Assembly: GCA_017871115.1 (NCBI GenBank)
Contig: JAFCIZ010000006.1
Coordinates: 62,001 to 126,000 of the forward strand
Direction of reading: 5' to 3'
Origin: Cunninghamella blakesleeana
Taxonomy: Eukaryota > Mucoromycota > Mucoromycetes > Mucorales > Cunninghamellaceae
Length of the DNA: 64,000 nucleotides
A program made the position numbers and the translations under genes. The notes below the pieces were generated by a model. It searched no databases and had not been told where the DNA came from. It worked only from the letters and a program-made list of their open reading frames with translations. Below, piece after piece: positions 35,101 to 49,191 of the stretch; the first letter of the stretch is position 1; every line of letters starts with the position of its first letter.

Positions 35101-37790
35101 AAAAAAATTGAAGCTTTAGAAGAGAAATTACAAAATCTTCGATCATTAGAAGGCTCTTGGCAGCAATTGGAAACTTTAGAAAAAAAAGATATTGCGCAGC
35201 TTGAAAAAGCAGCTTCTGAACAAGAACAAAAACAAAAGGATGCAATCGAAAACTTACATAAAGTAAAATAATAATAATAATAGTGGATAAAATATAAATA
35301 ATAGATTCTAAGTAAAAGAAAAAATGAAAACAATAGAAAAGTCCAGTAATACTCTTATTAATATAATGCTACTATTTTTATTATTATTACTACGATTTTG
35401 AAAAGATTTCTATTGAATTAGCTCAAGCCAATGAAGATAAAAGTCATTTGGAACAGCTTTATAAATTATCGGAAGATGCTATTCGTTATTACCGTGAAGC
35501 CAATCTATTAAGTGAGGATATATCTCGATTAGAAATGGAATTACGCAGAACTGGTTCAACACGCACAATTAATGATTGTCAAAGAGAATTAGAAGATTTA
35601 ACGGATAAAAGGTAAATTCATTTATATAATAATAATAAAAATCATTTAAAAAACTCTTTTTATTAAATAGAAAAAAAAAGAGATATGAACTTGATAATTA
35701 ATATTAAAATTATTATTATTGTAATCTACAGTAAAACCACCCGTAGAGAAATGAAGCGACTTCAAGATGATCGTGAAAGTTCATTCCGTATTTTTCAACA
35801 GCTTGAAAACAATATCCGTGATTATAAAGATAAATTAACCCAGTTGGGATATAAGTTGGATGCTAAAAATCAAGTTGAAAAAAACATGGCTATTGCTCAA
35901 AAACACTTTAAAGAACATACAATGACTATTAAGGTAATATATAAACATATCTTTAATAAATAAAATTATTGATATAACTGTACTTATTTATTATATTTAT
36001 TTTTATTATTGCAATATTTACATAATTAGGACATTGATATAAAGATATCCCCTATAAATAACAAGATTGATCAACTAGATGTCGCCTTACAAGAATGTCA
36101 ATCTAAATGGAACTCCAAGCTTGAAATGGCCAGTAAATCTGCTAATGAAACACAACAAAATATTCAACGTTTGAATTCATTAAATTTAAAAATTGCAAGG
36201 TATTTAACCATTGGTTCAAAAAGAAAAGAAAAAAAGATGAGCTACAACTCTAATTTATATATATTTATATACATATTGCTATATTTATTATAGTTATGAA
36301 AGTGATAATAAAGACAATCAATTAGAATCAATGGTGGCAATGAAACAACAGTTAGATTCTCAAATTCAGTCATTAAAACAAAAATTGGATGCCAAGATTG
36401 AAGAAATCAGTGCTGTAGATAAAGAATTAGCAGATCGTAAGGGTGTGGAACGTGAATTAAAAGATCATCTCAAATATCGATCCCTTCAACGGCAAATCAA
36501 AATGTGTGATCAGCAACTAGGAGAGTATAAAGCTCAAAGTAAAGATTTCATGAAGACATCCTATGAACAAAAATTGGAATTACTGAAAACAAAACAAACA
36601 CAGCTGATTTCTTCTCGTGGTAGTTTAGAGGGTGAAGTACGACAAATTCAAAACCAGTTGGAACGTTATCAACACGAATTAGATTATGATTATAAAAATA
36701 TTGAAGAACGACATAATAAACAATTTATTCAAGTCAAAGCTAATGAAATGGCAATTTCTGATTTGGATAAATATACATCCGCTTTACAAAAGTATGCTGA
36801 TATTACTATGATATATATTATTTATTTATTTTATGCATTTTATTGATTTCTAAATGATTACTACTATGGTATTTTATTTTTCATAGAGCGATTATGCGCT
36901 ATCATTCTCTTAAAATGGAAGATCTTAACAAAATTATTAAAGAATTATGGATGTCAACTTATCGTGGTGGAGGTATATAAATAAATAAATATAATTGATA
37001 ATAATAATAAATAAATAAAAATAAATAACTACATTATTAATGGTATTTTCTCTTTCCTATTTTCTTACTTTCTCTAAAAATATAGATATTGATTATATTG
37101 AAATTCGATCTGACAACGAGGGCTCAGCTGCCAATAGATCCTATAATTATAGGGTAATAATAATAGTAACACATATTCTTAAAAATTCTTTATGCATTTA
37201 TTTATTATATTATATTATATTATATATATATTGTTTTTCTTTACAGGTTGTAATGATTAAAGATGGAAAAGAAATGAATATGCGTGGAAGATGTAGCGCT
37301 GGGCAAAAAGTATTGACTTCTATTATCATTCGATTGGCTTTGGCTGAAACTTTCTGTGTACATTGCGGTATTTTAACCTTGGACGAACCTACAACAAATT
37401 TAGACCGTGATAATATTGAAAGCTTAGCTGACAGCTTAACAAAGTAATATATATAATTGTAACTAAAATCAAAAATATATAATAATCAAGTTTATTTAAA
37501 GTTGTTTATTTTATGATTGTTATTTTAGGATTATACGATCTCGACGTTCACAAACTAACTTTCAACTGATTGTAATCACTCATGATGAAGAATTTGTGGA
37601 ATATCTTTCTAGATCTGAAGTTGCTGAAGGGTATTATCGTATCTCAAAAGATGAAAAGTAAGTTTATTAACTCAGTGTATGCATTTTAAATACAAGTTTT
37701 TTTTTTTTAGGTTAACTAATTTAATTATTATTATTTTATATTTATTTAAAAGACAATGCAGTGTAATTCGTCAACAAAGCTTTAACTTTT
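32158..37790 (+). CDS. RAD50: DNA repair ATPase Rad50
   Basis: SMC-like subunit of the Mre11 complex for double-strand break repair and telomere upkeep. There are 17 exons: 32158-32280, 32425-32508, 32591-32758, 32890-33005, 33123-33708, 33821-33967, 34072-34932, 35053-35262, 35406-35611, 35732-35933, 36030-36199, 36294-36791, 36887-36972, 37086-37153, 37247-37443, 37529-37657, 37751-37790. Total 1296 residues (usual ~1310). Visible parts: Walker [31 protein letters not shown], coiled coil, zinc hook CPLC ([10 protein letters not shown], about residue 695), second coil, [17 protein letters not shown], signature GRCSAGQKV, Walker [13 protein letters not shown] and THDEEFVE. Walker A has Ser-Asn-Gly-Thr where Pro-Asn-Gly-Ala is common. 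The weakest boundary is the acceptor of exon 9 (GAAAAG). Confidence 0.95.
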
Positions 37791-38238
37791 AATTGGTTAT
37801 CAATATAGCATATATAAAAATAAGAAGTAATAATAAAAATTCACTGTAATAAACCATATTTTATCATTCATATATTATATATATATGTGTGTATACATAC
37901 TTTTAATAACCCCCCCCCCAATAAATCTAATATAATATATGGAAGAAAAAGGAACAAAAGTTACTAAAAAATAAAATTGAATCATTAATTTAAGCAAATC
38001 ATTGGCAATCGGCTCTCTGGTAAAAAAAAATTCTTAAAATGGAAGTTGATACGTATTCAATTTCCTTAAAAAAAAATGGTTTTATATTTTATCCATTGTT
38101 GGCTTAATTTTTTTTTCTTCCAATAAAAATTAATTTTATAATCTATTTATTTTTATTTTCGCAGTTTTTCTCTCTTTCTCTTCTTTATTTAAAACACTTT
38201 TAATTTTTTTTCACAGCTTTCTTTCTTTTATATATTAA
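37791..38238. other. Spacer, RAD50 3' end and bZIP promoter
   Basis: Contains a C10 run at 37910-37919, an exceptional homopolymer for this DNA, and CAATCGGCTCTCTGG at about 38007-38021. Nothing else was recognised. Confidence 0.5.
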
Positions 38239-40432
38239 ATGGATAATATGGAATTTAACTGGTTGGTAGAAGTCCCTAAAACTAATAGCAACAACAATAG
38301 TAACGAAAATAATACTATCACTCAATTAAATATACCTACTGAATTCATAACTGCTACTGATTCAGTAACAAGTAATAATAATGATAATGGAGAAGATATA
38401 GTGCAGTATCTTTTTAACTCTCTTGATTTTTCTGCTCCTCCTGTTGATAATTTACTAGCAAAAAGTAATAATAACAATAACATCAATACCCTTGCTTTAT
38501 CACCACAAAGTATAAGTAGCCATGACTCATCAGAAAATGAACAACAACAAAATATAGAGGTACCGAATATGGATACTTATTCTGTTACACCACCTAATCC
38601 TATTACCTTTGAAAATCATTGGTTAACAAGTGTTGATCCCAGTACAAATAATACTTTTACAGTTTTTCAACAGCCTAATCACAATAAAAATAATAATAGT
38701 AATGATATTTCTTCTTCCTCTATACCTATTTTAAAAACAAGCACAAGTAATAACACTACTACATCTACAAATGAAACAAACCACCATCAAAATTCAACAC
38801 CGTCATCATCATCATCAAGAAAAATGCGTATCAAAAAAAATCGAGAACCTATTTTTGTAACAGAATCACCTCAAAATGCATATAAAAAGAAATATAAAAG
38901 ATCAAATAATAACAATAACAATAATAATAATAATAATGGGTCAGATTACAAAGACAGTTCCAATTCCTCTTCTTCCCCTTCTTCTAATTTTGACGACGAC
39001 GAGGATATGGATGATCAGGATCAACTTACTTCTATGTATACTAAGGGGATGACAGCAAAAGAGCGAAGACAAATACGTAATAAAATATCTGCAAGAAACT
39101 TCCGTGTTAGAAGAAAAGGTAATTTTTTTTTTATTTTATTTTTTATGAAAAGAGTGGTATATAGGTATATGTTTGTATATGCGTATGTGTGTATGTATAG
39201 TTACTTATCCGTATGTATTTATACTGCTTTTTTTTTTTATATTATTTTATTTTTTGTTCATAGAATACATTAATCAATTGGAAAATAAAGTGGATGAACA
39301 AGAAGACGAAATCGATCAATTAAAACAAGAAAACAAAAAATTACAAGCTCTTAATGGGCAATTAATGAAAGAAATCATGCAATTAAAACTTCAACAACAA
39401 TCATCCAATATAACACCACTTCCATCTGAATTAAAACCACTACCCCAAAATGAATTACCAGAACAACAAACAATGGCTATAACTCCTATTTCGTCTACTA
39501 GTAGTCATTCACCACCTAATTTTATGGATTCATTACTAGATTTCAATTTATTTAATTCTATTGACTTTAATGATACTAACAATAATAACACAAGTACTAA
39601 TAACAACAATAATACAACTTATTTAGCTCATGCTTTAATACCCTCTTTTGATCTTTCAAGAGTTCTTGATGATAAATTATCACAGCCACCATCATCCATA
39701 GAAAATCAACATGAATTAATGAATATGTATCCATTATTAGCACCCGCCTTAGCATCTATCGTTATAAGACATACATTCACTTTACATTATGTTGCTTATC
39801 TATCGGAATCTTTCCCTTATAATTACACACCTTCCTTTAGCAATAAAAATAATAAAGTAATGGATATTTTACGACCTGATGATTGGATGAATGCCATGAC
39901 TTTGGGCTATCGACCACAGGTTAGTACTATTGGTGGAAATGCTGGAGATGAAGATAGTGATGATGATGAACATAACAATGGAACTACTGAATCTATCCCC
40001 ACTCATATGCTTGAACATGATATGGCAACAAAAAGATTAAAGGAAAAATGGAATAAGAAATATAGCATATGTGATCCTGAACAATGTAAAGATGTTTTAT
40101 GGACGCATTACCCTCATTATGTCTTTCTTCGATTAAGAGGTTATTCTCATGAAGAAATTATGGTTAAATATAATGAATGCATGGAAAAGAGACATCTTCA
40201 ACAACAACAAAAACGTATTAAAAATGCTGTGTCCTGCAATAAATTGGAATTGATGAAAGCATTTACATCTGTTGCCACCACTATGGTCCGAAATCCTACA
40301 AAACTACCTCTCATTACTGGTGTTTTACAAGAAGCTAAAATTCTTCCTACCCATAATCCTACTAAAAAATCATCCCCTTTTACTTTAAAATCTACCAAGT
40401 ATCATTCAACTCTCAAGATCCGTGCCAAATAA
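38239..40432 (+). CDS. bZIP transcription factor
   Basis: 682 residues from exons 38239-39118 and 39264-40432. The basic region KERRQIRNKISARNFRVRRK ends at the splice junction, and the zipper follows in exon 2 (EYINQLENKVDEQEDEIDQL, then KQENKKLQALNGQLMKEIMQ). The intron splits the Glu codon right after the basic region. The Asn-x7-Arg DNA-contact pattern is present. The N-terminus is Asn/Ser-rich, and the C-terminal third has a conserved-looking non-repetitive domain (DILRPDDWMNAMTLGYRP; FLRLRGYSHEEIMVKYNECM) that I cannot name. The family belongs to fungal factors with the NxxSARxFRxRRKEY signature. Whether it binds the TGAGTCA upstream of HOM2 is unknown. Confidence 0.88.
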
Positions 40433-41715
40433 TTTATTAATTATTTAAAAAAAATTCATTTACTTTACTTATTTATTATTTATTCATTGTCATTTTAGTA
40501 TCATTATTAACATCCCTTTAGTTTTATGTCATTATCATTCTTTCATATACACCTTTTTTTTTGTAAATAAAATAAAAAACAATCGAAACAAAAAAAGAAA
40601 ATAAGAATTTTATTTACCTTCTTCGTCATGCATACAATACTTTTTACAAGGTAATACTTGTTGTAATAATAAATAGAGGCAAATAGCATTAATTATCTAT
40701 CGTTTTCATTGTTGTTTGCTATATCTTAATTAGAATATATTCAACGATTGAATATTTTTACTTATCCAGCTCATATCCATTATGCTGTCAAATTCAATAC
40801 CGTAGATTACTTTTTTATCTTTAAAAAAAGAACGTCGCCTATATTACCAATATTAACCATCATTTTGGAAATGCTTACCATATTATCGACTAAACCTTTA
40901 CTGTGTGCTCTTTTAATAAAGGTATACTTTTATAAGTTTAGAATGTTTACTACAAAGTCTTGTCTAAATAAATTAAATAAATTATAGTGAGAACCAGTTT
41001 CAATTTTTTATATAAAATGCTCTGGTATAAGAATATATTTTAAAAATTAAAATAAAATAAGTAATGAGAAGAGCATGAATCTATTTATTAGAAAAAAAAA
41101 TCGTAGTTTTAAAAAAAAAAATCCGTTAATCTGGATTCAAAAAATAGTTTATCAATAAAATCTTTGTGTTTCTCGCTCTAACCGATATATAAATTTAATT
41201 TCATTTAGATATATTGTGATGATGCAGAGAAAAAAAATAGAATTAAATAAAGTATAATATATTCATAGTAAAAGCTGTATTAAAATAAATAGAATGGTTA
41301 TTATGAATTGGCAAAAATATGTTATTTTTAAAAAATAAACTATTATTGGCTAAAATATTTTCTACAAAAAAGCACGCGGAGACTTAAAAAAATGTCAACT
41401 TTTTTAAACTCGAGTCAGTAAACTTTTTTTCTTTCTTTCCTTTTTCTCTTTTTTTTTTTCCTTAAAAAAAAATATTAAATATATACTTTTTCAAGTATAT
41501 ATTCATACAGAAAAAAAAATAAAAAGTATATATTACATGGTGACTTTTAAAAATATATACTCTTATACATATTTACACTGAAAAGTAATAAAAATGAAAT
41601 TAATAATAAATAAAAAAAAATGTTTAATATATTAATAACTAAACTTATCTTTCTATCTTTTTTTTAATATTTTTAGTAGACTTTTTCCAAAAAACACTAA
41701 ATATATATATGTTAC
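40433..41715. other. Intergenic, bZIP 3' side and flippase promoter
   Basis: An AAACTCGAGTCA element at 41406-41417 lies about 300 bases before the flippase start. An open frame at 40748-40987 has no recognisable content. Otherwise A/T-rich. Confidence 0.5.
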
Positions 41716-44700
41716 ATGAGTAAACGGCTAAAATTTTATGCACTTTTCTCCAAAAGAGCTAAAGATCAACTTAACAATGAAAGAGAACAAGCACAGTTAC
41801 AAAGGACAGCATCGCAGAGCTCCTATATGAATCAACGTAGAAAAATATTTATCAACATGGATCCATATACGGAAGACGATGACCATATGTCAAATACTAG
41901 TGATTATAGCCACAAGAGTAATGGTGGTCAAGTATTCAACACTAATCGTATCAGAACGTCAAAATATACTCCTTTAACTTTTATACCAAAAAATTTATTT
42001 GAACAATTTCGTAATGTTGCCAACCTTTATTTTTTATTCTTGGTTGTATTGCAGTGCATTCCTTTATTTGGCGTGGTCGAACCAGCTGTATCGGCTCTAC
42101 CTTTAATTGCCATATTATTAATCACCGCTATCAAGGATGGGGTGGAAGACTTTAAAAGAAATCAATCAGATGATAGGGTTAATAGGTCAAAAACAAGAAC
42201 ACTTTGCAATTGGGAAAATGTAAATCTACCACCTGAGCCAAATGGGTTTCTTTTCACTTTTCATGCTTTTCTCGGATTTTTTTGTATGCTTGCTGGTATT
42301 GAAAATCGTTATTCACATGTTTATAGAATGTCTATTTTAAAAAAAGCACCTTTGATTAAAGCTGATCATCATGATCATATGAACCAACAACGACATCATC
42401 ATCATAATAATAATAATAATAAAAATAGCAATGACAGCAGCAACAACAACGATGACAATAATCATCATCAACGTAGACCTCATTCCTTAAGAAGACCTTC
42501 CTCTTTAGCAACACAAGAGGGTGGACAACCTGTATTAATAGATGGTTATCCATTAAGCCAACGTTATTCTTCTTCTATAACAAGCTCAACTTCACGAACA
42601 CATTTACCTCAATACCTTGAACTTCCTCCTTCTTTAACTCAGCATAAACAATCTTTTACTCCAAAAAAAATACTATCTACTGTACGTCAACGCTCTGATA
42701 CCTTAAAATCTGAATTGTCTAATATATTTAAACCACATAATGAAAATGATACCACTGTAATGAATGATCATGGTGATAATAATGTGAAAAAGAAAAAGAA
42801 GAAAAAGGCTTCATATAGACCTGGTGCTATACCACATTCTGTATTATATAAATCTAAAAGTCATGTGTCTAACCATTCACCTTCATTGAAAAATCCGCCT
42901 TCCACTACTCCGTCAGTCCATAGTCATCATCAGCATCACCACAGCCCACCAAAGACATGCTTAGATACAGCTCCTGGGGATCCTCCTGTTGAAAATTGTC
43001 AAGTAGCATGGCAAATGATTGAATGGCAAGATGTTATGATTGGGGATTATGTTTTATTACAAAATGATGACGATATTCCAGCTGATATTGTCGCTTTATC
43101 TACTTCTGAAAATGATAATATTTGTTGTATTGAAACACAAAACTTGGATGGTGAAACGAATCTCAAAGTGAAACAAGCTTTAAGTGCAACAAGTGAAATT
43201 CAGTCAGTTCATGATTGTGAACGTGCTAAATTTTATATTGAATGTGAACCTCCTCATCCTAATCTTTACCAGTTCAATGGTGTATTGCGCTGGAATATTG
43301 ATCAGCCAGTTATAGCTACAAGTAATGATATTGAAGATGGAAGTGAAGGCGAAGGTGAAGGCGAAAGTGGTAATGGCAAAGGGAACGATAATGATTCTAA
43401 CCCTCATATTCAATTGCCAAATGAAATGGATAATGAAGAAGATGACCAAAGTGATGAAATAATAGAAGACCATAATCAAGTTAAAGAATCAACTCCAATG
43501 GTATCTCATCAAAAAACAGAAGCAATTACATCCAACAATATTTTGCTTCGTGGTAGCGTCCTTAGGAATACGAAATGGGTCATTGGGGTTGTAGTTTATA
43601 CTGGGAACGATACAAAAATCATGCTTAATTCTGGTCGTACTCCTTCCAAACGTAGTCGGATTGCTAGAAAAACAAATCCTCATGTAAATTGAAATTTATA
43701 ATTATTAATATTATTTATTTATTTTTATACACATATATCACTATACATATATTAATTTTTTTTATTCCTTATATTTTTTTTTAATACATATATTTATAAT
43801 TATATAGGTTATAGTAAATTTTATTATATTAGCCGTTTTATGCATCATTACGGCTATTTTAGCAAGTGTTAACTTTTCTGGCGATGGGTCTAGTAGATTT
43901 TTCGATTATGGAATTGAAGGCTCTAACAGTTCATGGTTAGGTTTTGTTACATTCTGGGTGGCTCTTATTTTATATCAAAATATTGTCCCTATCTCGTTAT
44001 ATATTTCAGTGGAAATTGTGAAAACATTTGCTGTAAGTTTAGACTATATATGTATATATATATGTATGTATGTATGTATTGGATTAATTTTTAATAAAAA
44101 TAAATACAACTTTTTTATTTTATTTTTTAGGCTTATTTTATTCATGTTGATATTGATATGTATCATGAAGAAACTGATACACCTTGCCTCCCTCGTAGTT
44201 GGAATATCTCTGATGATTTGGGACAAATTGAATATATCTTTTCAGATAAAACGGGTACCTTGACACAAAATGTAATGGAATTTCGCAAATGTACCATTGA
44301 TGGTATTTCTTATGGGTTAGGTGAAACAGAAGCTAGCTTAGGTGCACAAAAACGTGAAAATGCAAAAAAAGACAGCAGCCATAACCTTAAAGCAAACTCA
44401 GAGGATAATGCCGATGGAGATGATAATATAAATAAAGCACAAATGGAAATGGAAAAAAATAAAAAAGAAATGTATGAACTACAATCGAAATTATTTACAA
44501 ATCCACATCTTGGTGATCATCCTACTTTTATCGACCCAAAGGTATATCAAGATTTAGCTAAAGAAAATGAGCACCGATTCGCTATGATTCACTTTTTTTC
44601 AACTCTTGCACTTTGTCATACAGCTATTGCTGAACGACCTGACCCTGAAAATGAAAATAAAATTGAATACAAAGCACAAAGTCCGGATGAAGCAGCACTG

Positions 44701-46863
44701 GTAGCTACAGCACGCGATATTGGGTTTACTTACCTAGGACGAGATGCAAATCTTTTATCTATCAGTATTATGGGCGAACAAAGCATGTTTGATTTACTGA
44801 ATGTATTGGAATTTAATTCAACAAGAAAAAGAATGTCTGTTATTATTAGACCAAGAGATGGCAGTCAACGGATTATACTTTTATGTAAAGGTGCAGATTC
44901 TGTTATTTATGAACGTTTATGTACATCTTTTGGAACACAAGAAGATTTAAAACGAAAGCAAGACCATGTGCGTGAAGCTACTTCAAATCATTTGGAAGAA
45001 TTTGCAAAAGAAGGGCTCAGAACACTTTGTTTAGCTTATCGATTTATTTCTGCAGATGAATATGAAGCTTGGAGTGATCGTTTTTCAAAAGCAAGTTCTA
45101 GTATATATGGCCGCGAAGAAAAAATGGATCAAGTATGTGAAGAAATCGAATGTAATTTATTATTAATGGGTGGAACAGCAATCGAAGATCGTTTACAGGA
45201 AGGTGTACCTGATACTATTGCTCAATTGGCTCAATCTGGAATTAAACTCTGGGTATTAACAGGTGACAAAACAGAGACTGCTATTAATATTGGATATTCT
45301 TGTAATCTGATAACACCAAATATGGAGCTTATTATTGTTAAAGCTAATACACGTGAAGACACAGTGGATCAATTAGTAGAGGCAATTGAAAAAATCAACA
45401 TATTAGAGAACAACAGTAATAATAATAGTAATAATAATAATAATAATAGTCATTTACAACACCACCACCACAATGATCAATTTAGGGATTATAGCCAACA
45501 AAGTGGTACTACGATAGCAGAAAATAATATAGAATTAAATGATTATCATCCTCATGAAAAACAACAAAACGATTCACCAAAAGCCCTAGTTATTGATGGA
45601 ACTACATTAAAATATGCATTAGAACCAAATAATAAACATCTACTCCTAAAACTTGGTATAAAATGTAACAGCGTGATTTGCTGCCGTGTCAGTCCGAAAC
45701 AAAAAGCCCAGGTTGTCTCTCTTGTTAAAAATGGATTAGGTGTCATGACATTAGCCATTGGTGATGGGGCAAACGATGTATCTATGATACAAGAAGCAAA
45801 TATAGGTGTTGGTATTTCTGGTGTGGAAGGTCGCCAAGCGGTTTTATCCTCAGATTACGCTATTGCTCAATTCCGATACCTTCGTAAATTACTTTTGGTC
45901 CATGGTCGATGGTCTTATTTACGTACAGCTGAACTAATTATGGGTTTTTTCTTTAAGAATATTGTATGGACGTTTGTATTATTTTGGTTTCAAATATTTT
46001 GTCAGTAAGTAATATAATATAAAAATATAACTATAATATTACAGTAATAATAATAATAATAATAATAATATATAGAAATAAATAATAAAAATGGAAATAT
46101 ATTGAAAAAATATAATATAAAAAAGAAATATAGGTGTAAAACAATAAAAAAAAGGAAAAATATAGAAAATAAAATAATTATAATGTAAGCTAATATATAT
46201 TTATTTTTACCTAAATTTAGATTTACTGGTACCATGATGTATGATTATGCTTTAGTAACATTATATAATTTGATATTTACTTCACTTCCAATTATTTTCC
46301 TTGGTATATGGGATCAAGATCTTGACGCTAAAAAATCATTATTATATCCCGAATTGTATCGAATGGGTCTTCGTGATGATAAATTCAAGACGTGGAGGTT
46401 TTGGTTAACTGTTGTGGATGCTATATTCCAATCATCTGTCTGCTTTTTCTTTCCATATATGCTTCTTATTGCTGGTGCTGTTGATCCTCGTGGCCATGAT
46501 CAGAATGGATTATATGAAATTGGAACGATTATCGCAAGTTATTCAGTCATCATTGCAAATTTATTTGTAGCTTTCTCTCTCTACAGCTATACATGGATTC
46601 AATTACTGATCATATTTTTATCGATCGCCGTTTTTTATTTATTTACTGGTGTGTATTCATGCTTTGTCACTTTCTTATTCTATGGTCAATCTCGATTATT
46701 GAGTACTGGCCTTTATTGGCTGGTTTTGATTTTAACTGTAACAGCATGCTATATTCCTCGTGTATGTGCAAAACATTACCTTCACCAATATCATCCTTAT
46801 GACAATGATATTATTAGAGAAAAAGAAATTGTATTACATAATGGCAGATCAAAACAAAAATAA
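41716..46863 (+). CDS. P4-type ATPase, phospholipid flippase of the DNF class
   Basis: Moves phospholipids from the outer to the inner leaflet; plasma membrane or endosomal. Exons are 41716-43683, 43808-44032, 44131-46004 and 46221-46863 (1569 residues, like yeast Dnf1). The first segment shows RTSKYTPLTFIPKNLFEQF and two membrane helices. The actuator loop has LDGETNLKVKQAL (about 478). The phosphorylated Asp is in FSDKTGTLTQNVMEFRKCT (D about 770). The nucleotide domain has KGADSVIYERL, and the hinge has GDGANDVSMIQEANIGVGIS. The last exon carries the C-terminal helices. About 260 residues between helix 2 and the actuator domain form a His/Asn/Ser/Lys-rich insertion (about 160-425), and a second Asn/His-rich insertion lies near residue 1160. 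A Cdc50-family partner is expected but not in this window. Confidence 0.93.
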
Positions 46864-47080
46864 TTTATTGTATTTTAATAATTTTACAAAACTAAATGTA
46901 TTTTATTTATTTTATTTACAAAAAAAAAAAACTACCAACCATAGATTTATACTTTTTATTTATTTATCACTATCTATTTTATTTTATTTTATTTTATTTT
47001 ACTATTATTATTTTTTAATTCACTAATATTCTAATTATATAAAACATATTATTTTTTTAATAAAACAGAATAAAATGTAT

Positions 47081-48723
47081 CTATAATCCAACAAAATAAC
47101 TTCTACCGCCAACATTATGAATAGGAGTAATAGATAAATCTTGACCATCTTTAGTAACCATAACAGACCACTCATACCATATCTTTTTTCTATCAGTCTT
47201 TCTCCAAAAATCTAAAATAACTTGAGCACCAGCAGGGACCTGTACAGGTGCTTTTATAGGGAAAAAGATAGGGAACCAACTAAACATACCAGGAGAATGA
47301 GTATCAGGATGAATTGAGATCATGACGTCTTCATACAAAACAGATTCAAAATAACCAGCTATACCATGCATTGTCATTGTTGTGTTGACTGTGAATTTAA
47401 CTTGACTGTATCTGATATTATGAAGATTATTGATTGGATTGTCGTTATCAGTAGGGAATTTGTGGTTAGGATGTTCAAATGTCCATAAAGCTTTTGATGC
47501 TGCTAATTCACAAGCTTGTTGGAACATGACTACATATGGAGTTTCAAAATGTTCTAAATCTTTATAAGCTGCTACTTCATTATATAATTTAGACGAAGCC
47601 AATGGTGCTGCATAAGTTGTATAATTTGCAGGAATAGAAATACCAGTATCTAATTATATATATATATATATGTATGTATGCATATATTTAATATTATAAA
47701 CTTTAATTTTTTGATATTCTTTATTTCTTTTTTTAAAGTCTTCTTTTTTTTTATTAATTTGTTTACTATACCATTTAAAAACTTTTGTGCACCATCTAAA
47801 CATTCAGGGGAAAGTTCATTATCACCAAAGGACCCTAATAATTCACTTACTAAAATATCACATTTTTTAGAAGGTTTCCATTTCCTCATATCGGCAAATA
47901 CAAGTTCAACTTTATCATGCCATTCATTTGCTTTCTTAGTTTGTAAACTATAATAATTTTCATAAAAAATAAATAAACATATTTTCATAAGCATAGTTAT
48001 AATTATTTTACGGTAAAAATGAATTGGTTATCAATAAACTTACGTTACAAAAGCATTTGGGTTTTTTTCAACAGCTAAAATATGAATTTTACGACCAGAT
48101 CTTTCAGAAGCTCTTAAGCAACAGTCAACTAAAGGACCACGTCCAGCACCAACTACCATGACAAATCTATATTTTAAAAAATAGAATAAAACAACAATGT
48201 TATAATTAATTTTCTGTACTTTATGTATTAAAATATTGTATGAATATTGCTTTACGAGACATAATCAGAATCGGGTTTAACACGATCCAACAGAGCACGA
48301 TAAACTGCCTATTATAGTTATAAAAGCAATAATAAAAACAATAATTTAATAAAATACTATAAATTTATTTATTTTTTTTAATATTTTTTTAAAGAAAAAG
48401 TAAACTTCTTACTTGTTCGTATTGTTGATATTTAATAGGATCCCTTTCAAAGGTTGCATAGGTAGAATTATCTAAATTATCCATTAAAGGTTGTAAAGGA
48501 GCTTGAAGATAATCTTGGTATCCAGAAGCAAATTTATCAACTTCATTCAACTCAGGTAAATTACGATTGATAAAACGAATATACTCTTGATATAATGATG
48601 ATATATTGTTAGTATTAGAATCAGGTTGATTTAGCGGAGTTGTTACTAATATATTTGGTCGAAGCTGTTTTTTTTTAAAAAAAAAAATAGAAATTAATTT
48701 ATTAATATTAATATCTAGTCCAT

Positions 48724-48755
<32 letters not shown>

Positions 48756-49144
48756 ATCGAATATACGCTACCTTATCCATAACTTTCTTTACAAATGATT
48801 GATGTCGTTTTGATAATACAGGAAAACCTTTAGCATTTGGGATAAACACTTCAGCAGGTATAATCAAGGCTTTGACAGGTTCGGCTAACCAATTATCTAA
48901 TATGTTGTCTGGGGGTAATTCTTTTGAGAGTTCTAAAGCAACATGTATTTTTGTATTTTGTTCAGTTAATGCATGGAAACGATTCCATTTTTTCCATGCA
49001 ATATTGTCATTTTTATCATCTGATGTAACCAAAGGTACTTTGACCCATATCTAATTAAAAAAAAAAAGAAAAGAAAAGGTACATATTTAATATAGCATCG
49101 AATTTCATGATTATTTTTCAAATATGTATACATATACAAGTATA

Positions 49145-49191
<47 letters not shown>

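Noticed and set aside
40748..40987. 79-residue ORF between bZIP and flippase genes
   Set aside because: Low-complexity hydrophobic/basic reading of A/T-rich spacer, with no promoter or family evidence.
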